Positions 50,634-59,320 of a stretch of 64,000 bases of DNA are shown piece by piece. This DNA comes from Nocardia brasiliensis NBRC 14402. Its GTDB lineage: Bacteria; Actinomycetota; Actinomycetes; Mycobacteriales; Mycobacteriaceae. The translations under genes were made by a program, and so were the position numbers. A model generated the notes under the pieces. It was not told where the DNA came from. It worked only from the letters and a program-made list of their open reading frames with translations, and searched no databases. The stretch is from NCBI RefSeq assembly GCF_000308475.2, contig NZ_BAFT02000066.1, positions 1-64,000 of the forward strand. Reading direction: 5' to 3'. How positions within the stretch are numbered: position 1 is the first letter of the stretch; each line of letters opens with the position of its first letter.

Positions 50634-50975
50634 ATGAACGCACCCCGGACCGCCGCCGCACTGACGGCGGGCACCCTCCTCTTGAGCAGCTGGCTGCTCA
50701 CGGCTTGCTCGAGCGACACGACCTCACCCACCCCTGCCGCGACGACCAGTCGTGGTGCGCCGACCCCCTCGACAACCGAGGTGCCGTTCCCCACCAGCGC
50801 GGTGCCAGAACCGTTGCCTACCAGTACCTTCCCGGTCCCGAGCACCGTCCCGAGCACGGTCGCGCCGCCGGTGTACCGCCCACCGGTCTCCGAGGCGCCG
50901 CGACCGCAAGCGCCCGCGCCGCAAGCACCGCCGGAACTTCCGGACCCGGGTTTCGCCCCGCGGCCAGGGTACTGA
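50634..50975 (+). CDS. Small Pro/Thr-rich lipoprotein
   Basis: A 113-aa predicted lipoprotein. The signal peptide (AALTAGTLLLSSWLLTAC) ends in a good lipobox LTAC. The mature part is almost entirely Pro, Thr, Ser, Val and Ala (TSAVPEPLPTSTFPVPSTVP) and is probably an extended wall-spanning segment. ATG 50634 with AAAGGA upstream. No known family. Possibly in one transcript with the SGNH/acyltransferase pair 46 bases downstream. Confidence 0.7.
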   Translation: MNAPRTAAALTAGTLLLSSWLLTACSSDTTSPTPAATTSRGAPTPSTTEVPFPTSAVPEPLPTSTFPVPSTVPSTVAPPVYRPPVSEAPRPQAPAPQAPPELPDPGFAPRPGY

Positions 50976-51021
50976 CTCCGGCCCCCACGTGCTCCAGCCC
51001 CCACGTGCAGGAGAGGAACCA

Positions 51022-51924
51022 GTGCAACCGAACTCGACGATTTCCCGTCTCTGCATCACCGCGACCGCGACGCTGTGTACATTCGCGCACGCCGCCACCG
51101 CGAGTGCCACGCCCGAACCCGCCGGGGCCCGGATCGTGGTGCTCGGCGATTCGTTCGCCTCGAATTCCATAGGGACGGACCAGCACTCGAGCCAGTGCGA
51201 CCGGAACCCGCGTTCCTGGCCCAATCAGCTGGCGCAGACGACCGGCGCGACCCTGGTCGACGTGTCCTGCGCCGGAGCGGCGCTCGACACCGGCACCGGC
51301 TGGAACCTCGCCCACCAGGCAAGGAAAGCCGCCGATGCCGCGGCCTTCGGTGCCGGAACCGAGGCCGTCCTGCTCCAATTCGGGCTCAACGACATTTGGG
51401 GCGACAACGACGTCGTCGCGTTGAACGTCGTGCTGCGCTGCGCGATCAACCTGCTGCAGGGATGCGAGCCCGATGCCGCCGGGCAGGGCCGGCTGCCGGA
51501 CCTGAGCCGGATCACTCCGGAGAACTATGCCGCCCGCATCGCCCGGGTCATCGCATACGTCCGCTACTACGCTCCGCACGCACGTATCGCACTGGTCGGC
51601 TATCCCGAATTCTTCGACCCCGCCGGCACGACGGCCTGTCTCGGGCTGTTCGGTCTCGGCACGCTGGTGCAGCCGCGGGCGGCGGGACTCGCGGCCTATC
51701 TCGCGGCATTGCGCGCGGCCACCGCGGGTGCCGCGGCCGCGCTCGGGATCGAGTATTTCGATACCGCGGCGGCCTATCGCGGCCACGGGATGTGCTCAGC
51801 GGAGCCGTGGCTCAACGGAATCGGCGATCCCCGCGCCGAGTTGCTCGGCATCCCCGGGCATCCGTCACAGCGCGGTGACGCCGCGACCGCAGCGGGCATA
51901 CGGCAGATGCTCGGGCCGCCGTGA
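51022..51924 (+). CDS. Secreted SGNH/GDSL-family hydrolase
   Basis: A 300-aa exported SGNH protein: signal peptide ending ATASATPEP, block I VVLGDSFASNS, block III FGLNDIWGDND and a late GHPSQRGDA with catalytic His. Several Cys residues are present. GTG start with AGGAGAGG upstream. Its stop overlaps the GTG of the acyltransferase-3 gene by 4 bases. In some bacteria acyltransferase-3 and SGNH domains are fused in one O-acetyltransferase; this coupled pair may be the split equivalent. Confidence 0.85.
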   Translation: MQPNSTISRLCITATATLCTFAHAATASATPEPAGARIVVLGDSFASNSIGTDQHSSQCDRNPRSWPNQLAQTTGATLVDVSCAGAALDTGTGWNLAHQARKAADAAAFGAGTEAVLLQFGLNDIWGDNDVVALNVVLRCAINLLQGCEPDAAGQGRLPDLSRITPENYAARIARVIAYVRYYAPHARIALVGYPEFFDPAGTTACLGLFGLGTLVQPRAAGLAAYLAALRAATAGAAAALGIEYFDTAAAYRGHGMCSAEPWLNGIGDPRAELLGIPGHPSQRGDAATAAGIRQMLGPP

Positions 51925-53150
51925 CGATCGAAGACACCCGCGCGCCCGTAGGCTTTGCCGCGCAAAGACCTGCCCAGCTCCCCTCACTCACCGGCATGCG
52001 CTGGTGGGCGGCGTCAGCGGTTTTCGCGTTGCACGCCGTGGTCTTCCTGCCCGCGTATCCGTTCCAGCACAGCGAGACCTTCCGGCGCATCCACACGGTC
52101 CTGCCGATGCAGCTCGGCGCGGCGGGTGTGACGTTCTTCTTCGTACTGTCGGGGTTCATCCTCTACTGGAACCGCCGACCGGGCGACAGCGCCAAATCTT
52201 TTCTACGCCGCAGGTTTCTGAAGATCTATCCGACACACTTACTCACGCTGGTGTTCTTGCTCGTCGTGGCACCGGTGCCGCTGGCGCGAGCGGTGGTCTG
52301 GGTGCCGAATCTGCTGCTGATCCACACCTGGGTGCCCGGTTGGACGGCACTCGGCGGGCTCAATGTGCCCTCGTGGTCGCTGGTCGCGGAAGTTCTGTTC
52401 TACCTTTCCTTTCCGGTCCTCGCGCCGTACGTCGACCGGCTCCGCGACCACCAGATCCTGCCCTGCCTGATCGCGGTCTTCGTGATGATCGTCGCATTGC
52501 ACTGCGCCTGCTATCTTTTCGCGGACGGGCCGAAAGGCGTGGCGAACATCTTCGTGCCACGCCTGCTGCCCGGCGATGTGACACCGGAGCACGAGATACA
52601 TTCCGCGCCAGTATGGTTCGCTCAGGATTCCATCCCTGTCACACCGTCGTACTGGCTGAGCTACAACTTCCCGCCCAGCCGCCTGCTCGAGTTCTACATC
52701 GGTGCGCTCACGGCCAAACTCGTCATGGTCGGCCGGTTCACCGCGACTCGATACCGCTACCCCTTGCTGCTGTTGGCCGCCGGGTACGCGCTCACCTGGG
52801 TGGTGCCGTTGAACTTCAAGCTGTCGGTGCCGATCATCCTGCCCGCCGCGTACGTCATCGCCACCGCATGCTGCCGCGACACGGCCGGATACCGCGGGCT
52901 CAACGCGAGCCGTCCGCTGGTCTGGCTCGGCGATCTCTCCTTCGCCTTCTACCTGGTGCAGTATCCGATCATGGTGACCGTCACCCAGACCTGGATGAGC
53001 GGCCATCGCTACGACATCCGGGGTTGGCTCGCCTGGTCCGCGGTCTGTCTCGTGCTCTCGATCACGCTCGCGGCAGCCGTCTTTCGCTACATCGACCGGC
53101 CCATCACCCAGTGGGCGCGCTCGATCGATCGACGGCAGTGCGCCGACTGA
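51921..53150 (+). CDS. Acyltransferase-3 (OafA/OatA-like) membrane protein
   Basis: A 409-aa protein of about 10 membrane spans. Acyltransferase-3 features: LPSLTGMRWWAASAVFALHA with the conserved RWWA-type segment and His, GAAGVTFFFVLSGFILYWN, LRRRFLKIYPTHLLTL, NVPSWSLVAEVLFYLSFP and LGDLSFAFYLVQYPI. Predicted to transfer acyl groups across or at the membrane to an envelope glycan or lipid. GTG start coupled to the SGNH gene by a 4-base overlap. Converges on a TetR gene with one base between. Confidence 0.86.
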   Translation: MTIEDTRAPVGFAAQRPAQLPSLTGMRWWAASAVFALHAVVFLPAYPFQHSETFRRIHTVLPMQLGAAGVTFFFVLSGFILYWNRRPGDSAKSFLRRRFLKIYPTHLLTLVFLLVVAPVPLARAVVWVPNLLLIHTWVPGWTALGGLNVPSWSLVAEVLFYLSFPVLAPYVDRLRDHQILPCLIAVFVMIVALHCACYLFADGPKGVANIFVPRLLPGDVTPEHEIHSAPVWFAQDSIPVTPSYWLSYNFPPSRLLEFYIGALTAKLVMVGRFTATRYRYPLLLLAAGYALTWVVPLNFKLSVPIILPAAYVIATACCRDTAGYRGLNASRPLVWLGDLSFAFYLVQYPIMVTVTQTWMSGHRYDIRGWLAWSAVCLVLSITLAAAVFRYIDRPITQWARSIDRRQCAD

Positions 53151-53151
53151 G

Positions 53152-53808
53152 TCACGGCAGCAGCGGGCCCACCGCGTCGAGGTAGATCCGGGCGAGCTGG
53201 TCTGCGAGTTCGTCGGTGCCGGCTCCGACGAATTCGGCGAACACGGGCTCGGCGTTCACCCACTCCTGGATCGCGTAGATCACCGCACCCATGGTCGCGA
53301 TCGCCGCGAACGCGAACGGCCGCGACGCGATCTCGCCGCGTTCGGCCGCGATCTCGGCCTGCGACACGAACAATCGGGCGAATCGCCTGCGCCGCTCCCT
53401 ACGCCAGATCTCGACGGTATCGGCGACCCGCACGATCTCGACGAAACACATCCGCGCCGCCCGCCGATTCGGGCACGTGGCCGCCAGGAACGCCCGGAAC
53501 GTCACCGCCGCCCGCGTCGCGAAATCGGCCTCGTCCGTTTCGACGAGGGCCGCGGCCACCCGTTCCGCCGCACGCGCGTCGAACTCGTCCACCGCCGCGA
53601 TCAGCAACTGATCGAGCGCACCGAACTCTTCATAGAAGGAGCGATACGAAACCCGTGCCGCCGTGCACAATTCGCCGATGGACGTGCCGGGATACCCGCG
53701 CTCGCCGAACAGCTCCACCGCCGCGTCCAGCATCCGCCGCCGACGCTCGGACGCCCGCTCGTCAGCGCTGCGCCCGCGATAAACCCGCCCGCCGGCCTCC
53801 TCGCCCAC
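53152..53808 (-). CDS. TetR-family transcriptional regulator
   Basis: A 218-aa regulator with HTH SERRRRMLDAAVELFGERGY, GTSIGELCTAARVSYRSFY. The C-terminal domain has the AATCPNRRAARMCFVEIVRV segment of the TetR group with a C-terminal WHG-like domain. GTG 53808 is chosen because GAGGTGG lies just upstream; a TTG 27 bases further out is the alternative. Target not obvious; the acyltransferase gene converges on it. Confidence 0.83.
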   Translation of the reverse strand: MGEEAGGRVYRGRSADERASERRRRMLDAAVELFGERGYPGTSIGELCTAARVSYRSFYEEFGALDQLLIAAVDEFDARAAERVAAALVETDEADFATRAAVTFRAFLAATCPNRRAARMCFVEIVRVADTVEIWRRERRRRFARLFVSQAEIAAERGEIASRPFAFAAIATMGAVIYAIQEWVNAEPVFAEFVGAGTDELADQLARIYLDAVGPLLP

Positions 53809-53993
53809 CAGACCACCTCGCCTCCGATTCGGCAATCGTCAACGCCTGAGCGTAGCCGTGCCCGAGGGTCGGCAAGCAACGACTCAGACAACGCCGCCGA
53901 CTACCTCGACGGCGATCAAGCGGACCGATCCCGCGGTGCCCGATCCCCCACGCCGGAGCGCGAATTCATCTCGGGCACCGCGGCCGGACAGTG

Positions 53994-54734
53994 TCAGCTC
54001 GGTTTATGGTTGCCGTGCGCGAGGATCACGCGCGCATCGATGGTCCGCTCCACCACCGCCCGCGCCAGATCCGGCAGCCGGCCGCGGGAGTGACGCGCGT
54101 AACCCCGCAACGCGTGGAACGCCGTCTCCGGATCCAGATCGCCCTGCGCGGCCAGTATCCCCTTCGCCTGCTCGATCACGATCCTGGTCTCCAGCGCCGA
54201 CTGCAGCTGCCCGTTCACCGTCTTGTGGTCGGCGAGCTGCCGCGCCCGCAGGATCGCGATGCTCGCGATATCGGCCATCGCCTGCCCCACCACCAGATCG
54301 TCCTCCGACAGCCGCGTCTGCCCGTGACTGAACAGATTCAGCGCCCCCACCCGGTCCGTGCGCAACCGCATCGGCAACGCATACACCGACCGGAACCCCT
54401 CCACCAGAGCCTGTTTCGCGAACGCCGGCCACCGATCCTGGGCCGCCTCCAAATCCTCGACGACCACCCGTTCACTGGTCCGATAGCACTGCAGGCACGG
54501 CCCGTCCTGCGCCTGGATCTGTAGCAGCTCCAGCCATCGAGTCGCCTCACTCGTGGAAGCCAGCACCCGCAACTCCCCGTCGTCGCGCGCCAACAGCACC
54601 GCCGCGGTATCGACCTCCAGCAGGTCCACCGCCCGATCCAGCAGCCCCTGCACGACGTCCACCGGGTCGTACTCCTCCACCAGTGAGTCCGCCAGCTGCA
54701 CAAACGCCTCAACCAGCCGCCGCTCCCGCCGCAT
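53994..54734 (-). CDS. GAF and ANTAR domain protein
   Basis: A 246-aa predicted sensor/antiterminator. GAF domain residues about 20-150 (DPVDVVQGLLDRAVDLLEV, DGPCLQCYRTSERVVVEDL, FRSVYALPMRLRTDRVGALN) is followed by an ANTAR domain (ETRIVIEQAKGILAAQGDLD, then AFHALRGYARHSRGRL). ATG 54734 is set by a strong AAGGAGG. It is not next to a kinase. GAF-ANTAR proteins are common in mycobacteria and nocardiae; targets would be paired-hairpin leaders elsewhere. Confidence 0.86.
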   Translation of the reverse strand: MRRERRLVEAFVQLADSLVEEYDPVDVVQGLLDRAVDLLEVDTAAVLLARDDGELRVLASTSEATRWLELLQIQAQDGPCLQCYRTSERVVVEDLEAAQDRWPAFAKQALVEGFRSVYALPMRLRTDRVGALNLFSHGQTRLSEDDLVVGQAMADIASIAILRARQLADHKTVNGQLQSALETRIVIEQAKGILAAQGDLDPETAFHALRGYARHSRGRLPDLARAVVERTIDARVILAHGNHKPS

Positions 54735-54939
54735 GACCGCCGCCTCCTTCGCGCTTCCCGGCACCCGTGCCTGTCACTGACCGTGCCGAGTCCCGAATGC
54801 CCCGACAACACGTCATCAATCGCCCGAATCCGACGACCCCCATCACACTCCGACCCCCGCGCCACGCCGTCTACCAGCCGATTAGCTCCACCGCCCGCCC
54901 CTGGGGTAATCTCTTCGAGCGCGCAGCAATGAGCGCAAA

Positions 54940-55013
54940 CGGGCTGTGGCGCAGCTTGGTAGCGCACCTGACTGGGGGTCAGGTGGTCGCAGGTTCAAAT
55001 CCTGTCAGCCCGA
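54940..55013 (+). tRNA. tRNA-Pro (GGG anticodon)
   Basis: The 74-base cloverleaf has acceptor CGGGCTG / CAGCCCG plus discriminator A, D-arm GCGC-AGCTTGGTA-GCGC, anticodon stem CCTGA / TCAGG with loop CTGGGGG (anticodon GGG), a 5-base variable loop and T-arm GCAGG-TTCAAAT-CCTGT. CCA is not encoded. An integrase gene ends 46 bases downstream, so its 3' end is the likely attachment site. Confidence 0.97.
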
Positions 55014-55020
55014 CAGTGAA

Positions 55021-55052
55021 AAACCCCTTCTGACCTCGGTCGGAAGGGGTTT
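55021..55052 (+). terminator. Terminator after tRNA-Pro
   Basis: AAACCCCTTCTGACC (55021-55035) pairs with GGTCGGAAGGGGTTT (55038-55052) with one G-U pair, just after the tRNA; it would also end the converging integrase transcript. Confidence 0.8.
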
Positions 55053-55059
55053 GCTCGTT

Positions 55060-56061
55060 TCAGACAATGCGCAGTTGGGGACCATTTGGGGACCGCTGAG
55101 GCGCTCGCAGGTGGATCGAGAGCAAGTTGCCGTCGTTCTGGAGCGCCTCGATATCGGGGTGAAGGTACCGCTGGGTGATCCGGGGATCGGTGTGCCCTGC
55201 GATCTGCTGGAGCCGATGCAGCGGGACGCCAGCGTCAGCGAACCAGGTGAGCCCGGTATGCCGGAGATCATGCTGGCGCAGGTGTTCGTAGCCGAGATTG
55301 GCAACGACCTCGTGCCACCTCGTCGCCTTCCGCAGCACACCCGTTTGAATCCGGCCACCACGCGGGCCGACGAACAGGCGCGCATCAGGGCGACCGTTGG
55401 CGGCTTGAATCCGCTTGAGCACCAACGGACGAATGTCCTCGATGATCGGAATCTTGCGCGAGCGCTTGCCCTTCGTGCCCTTGTCCTTCAGGCCGCCGGG
55501 ACCGGGTGAGGTTTGCCGACGAAGCCGCCAGACCCATTCGGTTGTGTCGATATCACCAACGCGGCAGCCGGACACCTCACCAATCCGAACCGCCGTGCAG
55601 GCCGCGAAGATCACGACGTCACCCCAGCCCCGATATTCGTCCGCCGACGCGGCAACCAACGAGTCAGCCAGCGTGGTCAGCGTCCCCCAGTCCGGGAGCG
55701 CCAGCGTTCGCGGATCATCGAGTTCGTCTTCGTACCGCTCGTACTGCCGCTGCCACCCGACGACCTCGACACGGTTCCTCTCGATTATCTCATCGCGGAC
55801 GGCCTGGTCCATGACCCGAGACAGCGCGGCAAGCCCGTTCTTGACTGCCGATTTGCTGACACCATCCGCGATCCAGTTCATGACCGCACGGTCCGCGACT
55901 CCAGCGGTAATCATGGTCACCGGCAGATGCCCGATTGCCGGAACAACGCGCCGCTCCCACGCAGGCAAGTAAGCATCGCCAACGGTCTTCTCCTCCAGGC
56001 CGCGCATTGCGGTGTCCCAGTGGGCTTTTCCGTAGTCCGCCAGCGTGGCAGTCGCGGTCAC
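55060..56061 (-). CDS. Tyrosine-type site-specific integrase, catalytic part
   Basis: A 333-aa open frame covering the core-binding and catalytic domains of a phage/ICE integrase. Core-binding: VADRAVMNWIADGVSKSAVKN. Catalytic residues look complete: Arg in CTAVRIGEVSGCRVGD, His-x-x-Arg in LRQHDLRHTGLTWF, His in QIAGHTDPRI and the nucleophile Tyr in TQRYLHPD. Translation could begin at GTG 56061, but the native N-terminal arm-binding domain is cut off by two stop codons upstream. It lies just after tRNA-Pro, its likely target. Reduced or lost recombination is expected. Confidence 0.85.
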   Translation of the reverse strand: MTATATLADYGKAHWDTAMRGLEEKTVGDAYLPAWERRVVPAIGHLPVTMITAGVADRAVMNWIADGVSKSAVKNGLAALSRVMDQAVRDEIIERNRVEVVGWQRQYERYEDELDDPRTLALPDWGTLTTLADSLVAASADEYRGWGDVVIFAACTAVRIGEVSGCRVGDIDTTEWVWRLRRQTSPGPGGLKDKGTKGKRSRKIPIIEDIRPLVLKRIQAANGRPDARLFVGPRGGRIQTGVLRKATRWHEVVANLGYEHLRQHDLRHTGLTWFADAGVPLHRLQQIAGHTDPRITQRYLHPDIEALQNDGNLLSIHLRAPQRSPNGPQLRIV

Positions 56062-56280
56062 GGGGTCGACGCCACGGGCAGCTGCACGCCGGATGCGGTC
56101 TACCCATTCCTGTGCCTCTTATCGCGTATCGAAGGCTCACGACTTGGACGGCCGACGCTTCGTCACCGGATCGACCCATCGGACTCGGGCTCGGGCTCGG
56201 AATGGTGTGGCCCGACTTCGCTCCTCGATGTCTGCGCGAATCTCGACTCCGAGCGGGATCACATCCACTTTCGATGCCAT
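56062..56280 (-). pseudogene. Disrupted N-terminal domain of the integrase
   Basis: In the same frame as the integrase, the minus strand from ATG 56280 reads MASKVDVIPLGVEI, later FRARARVRWVDP and EAQEWVDRIRRAAARG, the arm-binding N-terminus of such integrases. Codon 48 is TGA (56137-56139) and codon 54 is TAA (56119-56121). The surrounding sequence is otherwise aligned, so the gene was inactivated by nonsense changes rather than a frameshift. Confidence 0.75.
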
Positions 56281-56384
56281 CAAGCCACCGCGGGGTCAAT
56301 GCGTCGGTGTTCCAGGTAGGCCATGATGTCGGCGCCGCAGTACCGGGTAACTCTGCCGGATATCTGCACGTAAGGCGGCCCTTG
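56280..56384 (-). pseudogene. 3' remnant of an excisionase (AlpA/MerR-HTH type) gene
   Basis: The minus strand reads PPYVQISGRVTRYCGADIMA followed by YLEHRRIDPAVA and a stop whose TGA overlaps the integrase ATG by one base. The G-R-V-x-R-Y-x-x-x-D-I-x-A-Y-L layout is the wing and end of small excisionase HTH proteins. The N-terminal HTH is missing: sequence upstream passes into the ABC transporter fragment on the other strand. Confidence 0.6.
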
Positions 56385-56417
56385 CGGCGGGCGGGCGGTG
56401 CGCCAGCGCCGAAGGCG

Positions 56418-57486
56418 CGACCACGCATCCGGGCGGCGGACTCTACGATCGCCGAGAGCCGTCAGGCACGGCTGTCGACCCTGTGGCTGCGTACCCGGCT
56501 GTTTCCGGTGGTGGAGATCGCTTGCGCGCTACCGGTGGTGGGCGTGCTGCTGTTCGGGGGCTGGTCGCATCGCAACGACATGATCTCCCTGGGCGCCGTC
56601 GTCGCCGCAGCGCTCTACCTACAGCGGCTGATCGATCCGCTGAACTTGTTCATGATGTGGCTGGACCAGATCCAAAGCGCCACTGCCGCATTCGCCAGAA
56701 TCGAGGGAATCGCCGCCGCGCGAGCGCCGCGAGCCGACCCGGATCCCTCGGCCATCACCGAGCCTGCCGATGACCGAATAGTCTGCGCCGGCGTGCATTT
56801 CGCCTACGGAAACAGCCGCAGTGTCCTGCACGGTGTCGACCTCGATATCCGGCCCGGCGAACGGCTCGCCATCGTCGGGCCCTCCGGTGCAGGCAAATCC
56901 ACCCTCGGACGGTTGATCGCCGGGATCGAGGCACCCGACCAGGGTTCGATCACCGTCGGCGGTGTGCCGATCGCCGGGCTCGCCCCGGATCGGCTGCGCC
57001 GCCAGATCATCCTGATCACCCAGGAACACCATGTCTTCCGCGACACCCTGCGCGAGAACCTGCGCTTGGCCGCCCCAACCGCCACCGACGACGAGCTGGC
57101 CGCCGCCCTCGCGGCCGTCGGCGCGAGCTGGGCCACCGAGCTTCCAGAGGATCCCGGTACCCTGCTGGACGGTCGGCATCGTCTCGATGATGCTCGAGCA
57201 CAGCAACTTTCGCTAGCCCGCGTGGTACTGGCCGATCCGCATACGTTGGTCCTGGACGAGGCCACCGCGATGCTCGATCCGACCACCGCCCGCGATACCG
57301 AACGTAGCCTGGCCGCCATCCTGTCCGGCCGGACGGTCATCGCCATCGCCCACCGCCTGCAGACCGCACACGACGCCGACCGCATCGCGGTCATGGAGGA
57401 CGGCCGCATCACCGAACTAGGCACCCACACCGAACTGCTCACCCGGGACGGTAGCTACGCCGCCCTCTGCGCACCTGGCACGGCTG
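56418..57486 (+). pseudogene. 5'-truncated ABC exporter (permease-ATPase) fragment
   Basis: The open frame encodes only the last part of a transmembrane domain (LWLRTRLFPVVEIACALPVV and the following GVLLFGGW) and a complete nucleotide-binding domain: Walker A GPSGAGKST, Q-loop ITQEHHVF, Walker B TLVLDEATAMLD and the switch His in AIAHRLQ. The signature LSGGQ is replaced by LDDAR, as in the degenerate half of heterodimeric exporters. About half of the protein is missing at the 5' end, where the excisionase remnant begins. The frame runs on to 57800 without a normal stop, so the 3' end may also be rearranged. No start codon or ribosome site is convincing. Confidence 0.75.
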
Positions 57487-57645
57487 ACCACATCACCTCC
57501 CCGGTATCGCTGACGATCACCCGCGACAGAGATACGAATACATTTGCGCCTCCTCGAAAGCGACGTCGTGCGCGCACGTGGGTGATCAGTGTGAGGACAT
57601 GTCGGATCGCGTCGGTGTTCAGGGTCTGCGTTGGGCGGGTTGCCG

Positions 57646-58230
57646 TTATTGGACGCGGATGGTGGGGCCGGTGCCCGGGCGTAGTGCCGTCATGCCCGAT
57701 GTTCCGCTGTTTCCGGGCAGGGTGTCGTCGAGTCCGCCCTGTACGATGGTCGCGATCTGGGCGCCGGAGAGGTCGGCTGTGCGGCGTATGCCGAAGGTGA
57801 CGAAGTTGAGGCCGGGTTTTTGTCCAGGGGCGAGTTTCTGGTTCTCGGCGATGGTCTGCGGTGTTCCCGCTCGAAACCCGACGGCCACAACGGTCCAGTT
57901 GCCGGGGTCGGGGGGGATCGGCACCAGTGTTTGTGAGGGTCCGTTACTGACGTCGACCACCCACACGTCACCGACGTGGTCGTTGAACACCGATTGCGGG
58001 TAGGCGATCTTGGTCAACGCAGTCTGCAAGGTCTGGCCACGAAGATCGTCCTTGGTGACTTTGAAGATGACTTGGCTGCGCTCGACGCTGACCTGGGCTG
58101 GTGGCGCGGGTTTGAGCCAGTAGTAACCCAGCCCCACAGCGGCGAGCACGAGGACGCCTGTGAGCGCTGCCAGGATGTAGCGGCGGCGCCGCGGCGCGGT
58201 GCCGGTTTGCGTGGTGGGCGACCGAGTCAT
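57646..58230 (-). CDS. Single-span membrane protein of unknown function
   Basis: A 194-aa protein with a basic cytoplasmic N-terminus (TAPRRRRYI), one membrane anchor (LAALTGVLVLAAVGLGYYWL) and an exported domain of about 150 aa rich in beta-type sequence (VIFKVTKDDLRGQTLQ, DVWVVDVSNGPSQTLVPIPP, LNFVTFGIRRTADLSG). No known family. ATG 58230 has AGGAG upstream. It lies downstream of the MspA porin and a small secreted protein gene, so it may assist the porin. Confidence 0.72.
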   Translation of the reverse strand: MTRSPTTQTGTAPRRRRYILAALTGVLVLAAVGLGYYWLKPAPPAQVSVERSQVIFKVTKDDLRGQTLQTALTKIAYPQSVFNDHVGDVWVVDVSNGPSQTLVPIPPDPGNWTVVAVGFRAGTPQTIAENQKLAPGQKPGLNFVTFGIRRTADLSGAQIATIVQGGLDDTLPGNSGTSGMTALRPGTGPTIRVQ

Positions 58231-58289
58231 AGCGGACGCTCCTGGGCTCGATGATGTTCGACGTGGACCGCACCTGGGATGCCTGGCAT

Positions 58290-58633
58290 TCAGTTTCCTC
58301 CGGCCGGGTGCGGGATGTTCGGCGCGGGGGTGGCGGGCAGGATCTGCGGTGGTGCTCCGCGGAACCCGTCCGGTGCGCCGGTGGGGCCGGTGCGGTGGGG
58401 GGTTGTGCGGGTTCGGGGACATCCAGACACGGCCGGCCCGGGTGCATCTGCTGCCACTGCTCACACGGAATATAGGGTCCCGCCGACGCCGGCGGGGCGC
58501 CAGGCTCGATGGCAGCGAGCACGGCCATGCTCGCGCTCAGCGCCCCGGTGGCGACCAAGGCGGCACCGGTGGCACGCCATTGTTCTCCACCGGTCCCGCT
58601 GGATGGCGTCGGTTCGACCGATGGAACGCTCAC
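58290..58633 (-). CDS. Small secreted/membrane-anchored protein, probable frameshift
   Basis: GTG 58633 starts a frame with a hydrophobic signal (GAALVATGALSASMAVLAAI) then SAGPYIPCEQWQQMHPGRPC and a Pro-rich stretch. Reading on in this frame gives Arg/His-rich sequence running 262 bases into the next gene. Switching frame in the Pro codons near 58380-58400 gives GFRGAPPQILPATPAPNIPH and then AGGN and a stop at 58290, 59 bases before the next start. A single-base indel near a run of six C is therefore likely, either real or a sequencing error. Function unknown; between mspA and a membrane protein gene. Confidence 0.5.
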
Positions 58634-58672
58634 GCTCTTGAACGGGTCCAGTGGGTGTCGGGTTTGCGCGGC

Positions 58673-59320
58673 TCACAGGTATACCGGATCGCCGTAGACG
58701 GTGACGGTGTTGTCCGCGGTGGGGGTGGAGATCCGCGCGGTCGCGAACGAGCGCAAGCTCACCGGGCCCATGCAGGCGTCGACCTTGATCTCGACTCCTT
58801 CAGCGGTGATCGACGCGCGTGGCCCGGCCAAGGGTTTGGTCCCGAAGTCGATGGTCGCGATCGAGCCGGGCTTGATGGTGGTGGAGATGTTCGGTGACAC
58901 CGACGCGCTCGCTCCGAGGCTGACGCTGGGCGGGTAGCTGATATTCAGCGACGCGTTCGGCCCGACCGAGAATCCCATGCCCAGGGTCAGGCCCGTGGAG
59001 ACATCGACTTGGCAGCCGATCTGATACCCCAACCCCAGCGAACCGGCCGAAATCGGCGCCGACCCGCCACCGCTGACTTCGGCGACGGCTTTGAGACTGA
59101 CGAATCCCTCGCGGGTGAACATCGTCGCGGCCAGATTCGGAACCCGATCCAGATTCTCACCGGTCTTGGTCACCGCGAGGATCCACCCGTCATCGGTGAC
59201 CGTCTCGCGGTTTTTGTCGACTATCGGGTCCGCGCTCACCGCGCCCGCACCCCATATCCCGGCCAGCAACACCGCACCCACAGTGACAGCACTGGACGCT
59301 GTCAGTAAGGTTCTCCCCAC
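58673..59320 (-). CDS. MspA-family outer-membrane (mycomembrane) porin
   Basis: A 215-aa exported porin subunit. Signal peptide to about residue 31 (GAVLLAGIWGAGAVSADP), then DDGWILAVTKTGENLDRVPN, SGGGSAPISAGSLGLGYQIG, SYPPSVSLGASASVSPNIST and the C-terminal VTVYGDPVYL, matching MspA porins of mycolic-acid bacteria. Eight subunits would form a channel for small hydrophilic solutes through the mycomembrane. GTG start with GGGAGGGG upstream. First gene of a likely three-gene unit. Confidence 0.9.
   Translation of the reverse strand: MGRTLLTASSAVTVGAVLLAGIWGAGAVSADPIVDKNRETVTDDGWILAVTKTGENLDRVPNLAATMFTREGFVSLKAVAEVSGGGSAPISAGSLGLGYQIGCQVDVSTGLTLGMGFSVGPNASLNISYPPSVSLGASASVSPNISTTIKPGSIATIDFGTKPLAGPRASITAEGVEIKVDACMGPVSLRSFATARISTPTADNTVTVYGDPVYL

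Noticed and set aside
55935..56417. 5' part of the plus-strand frame continuing into the ABC fragment
   Set aside because: It is antisense to the integrase and excisionase remnants; ABC homology begins only near 56418.
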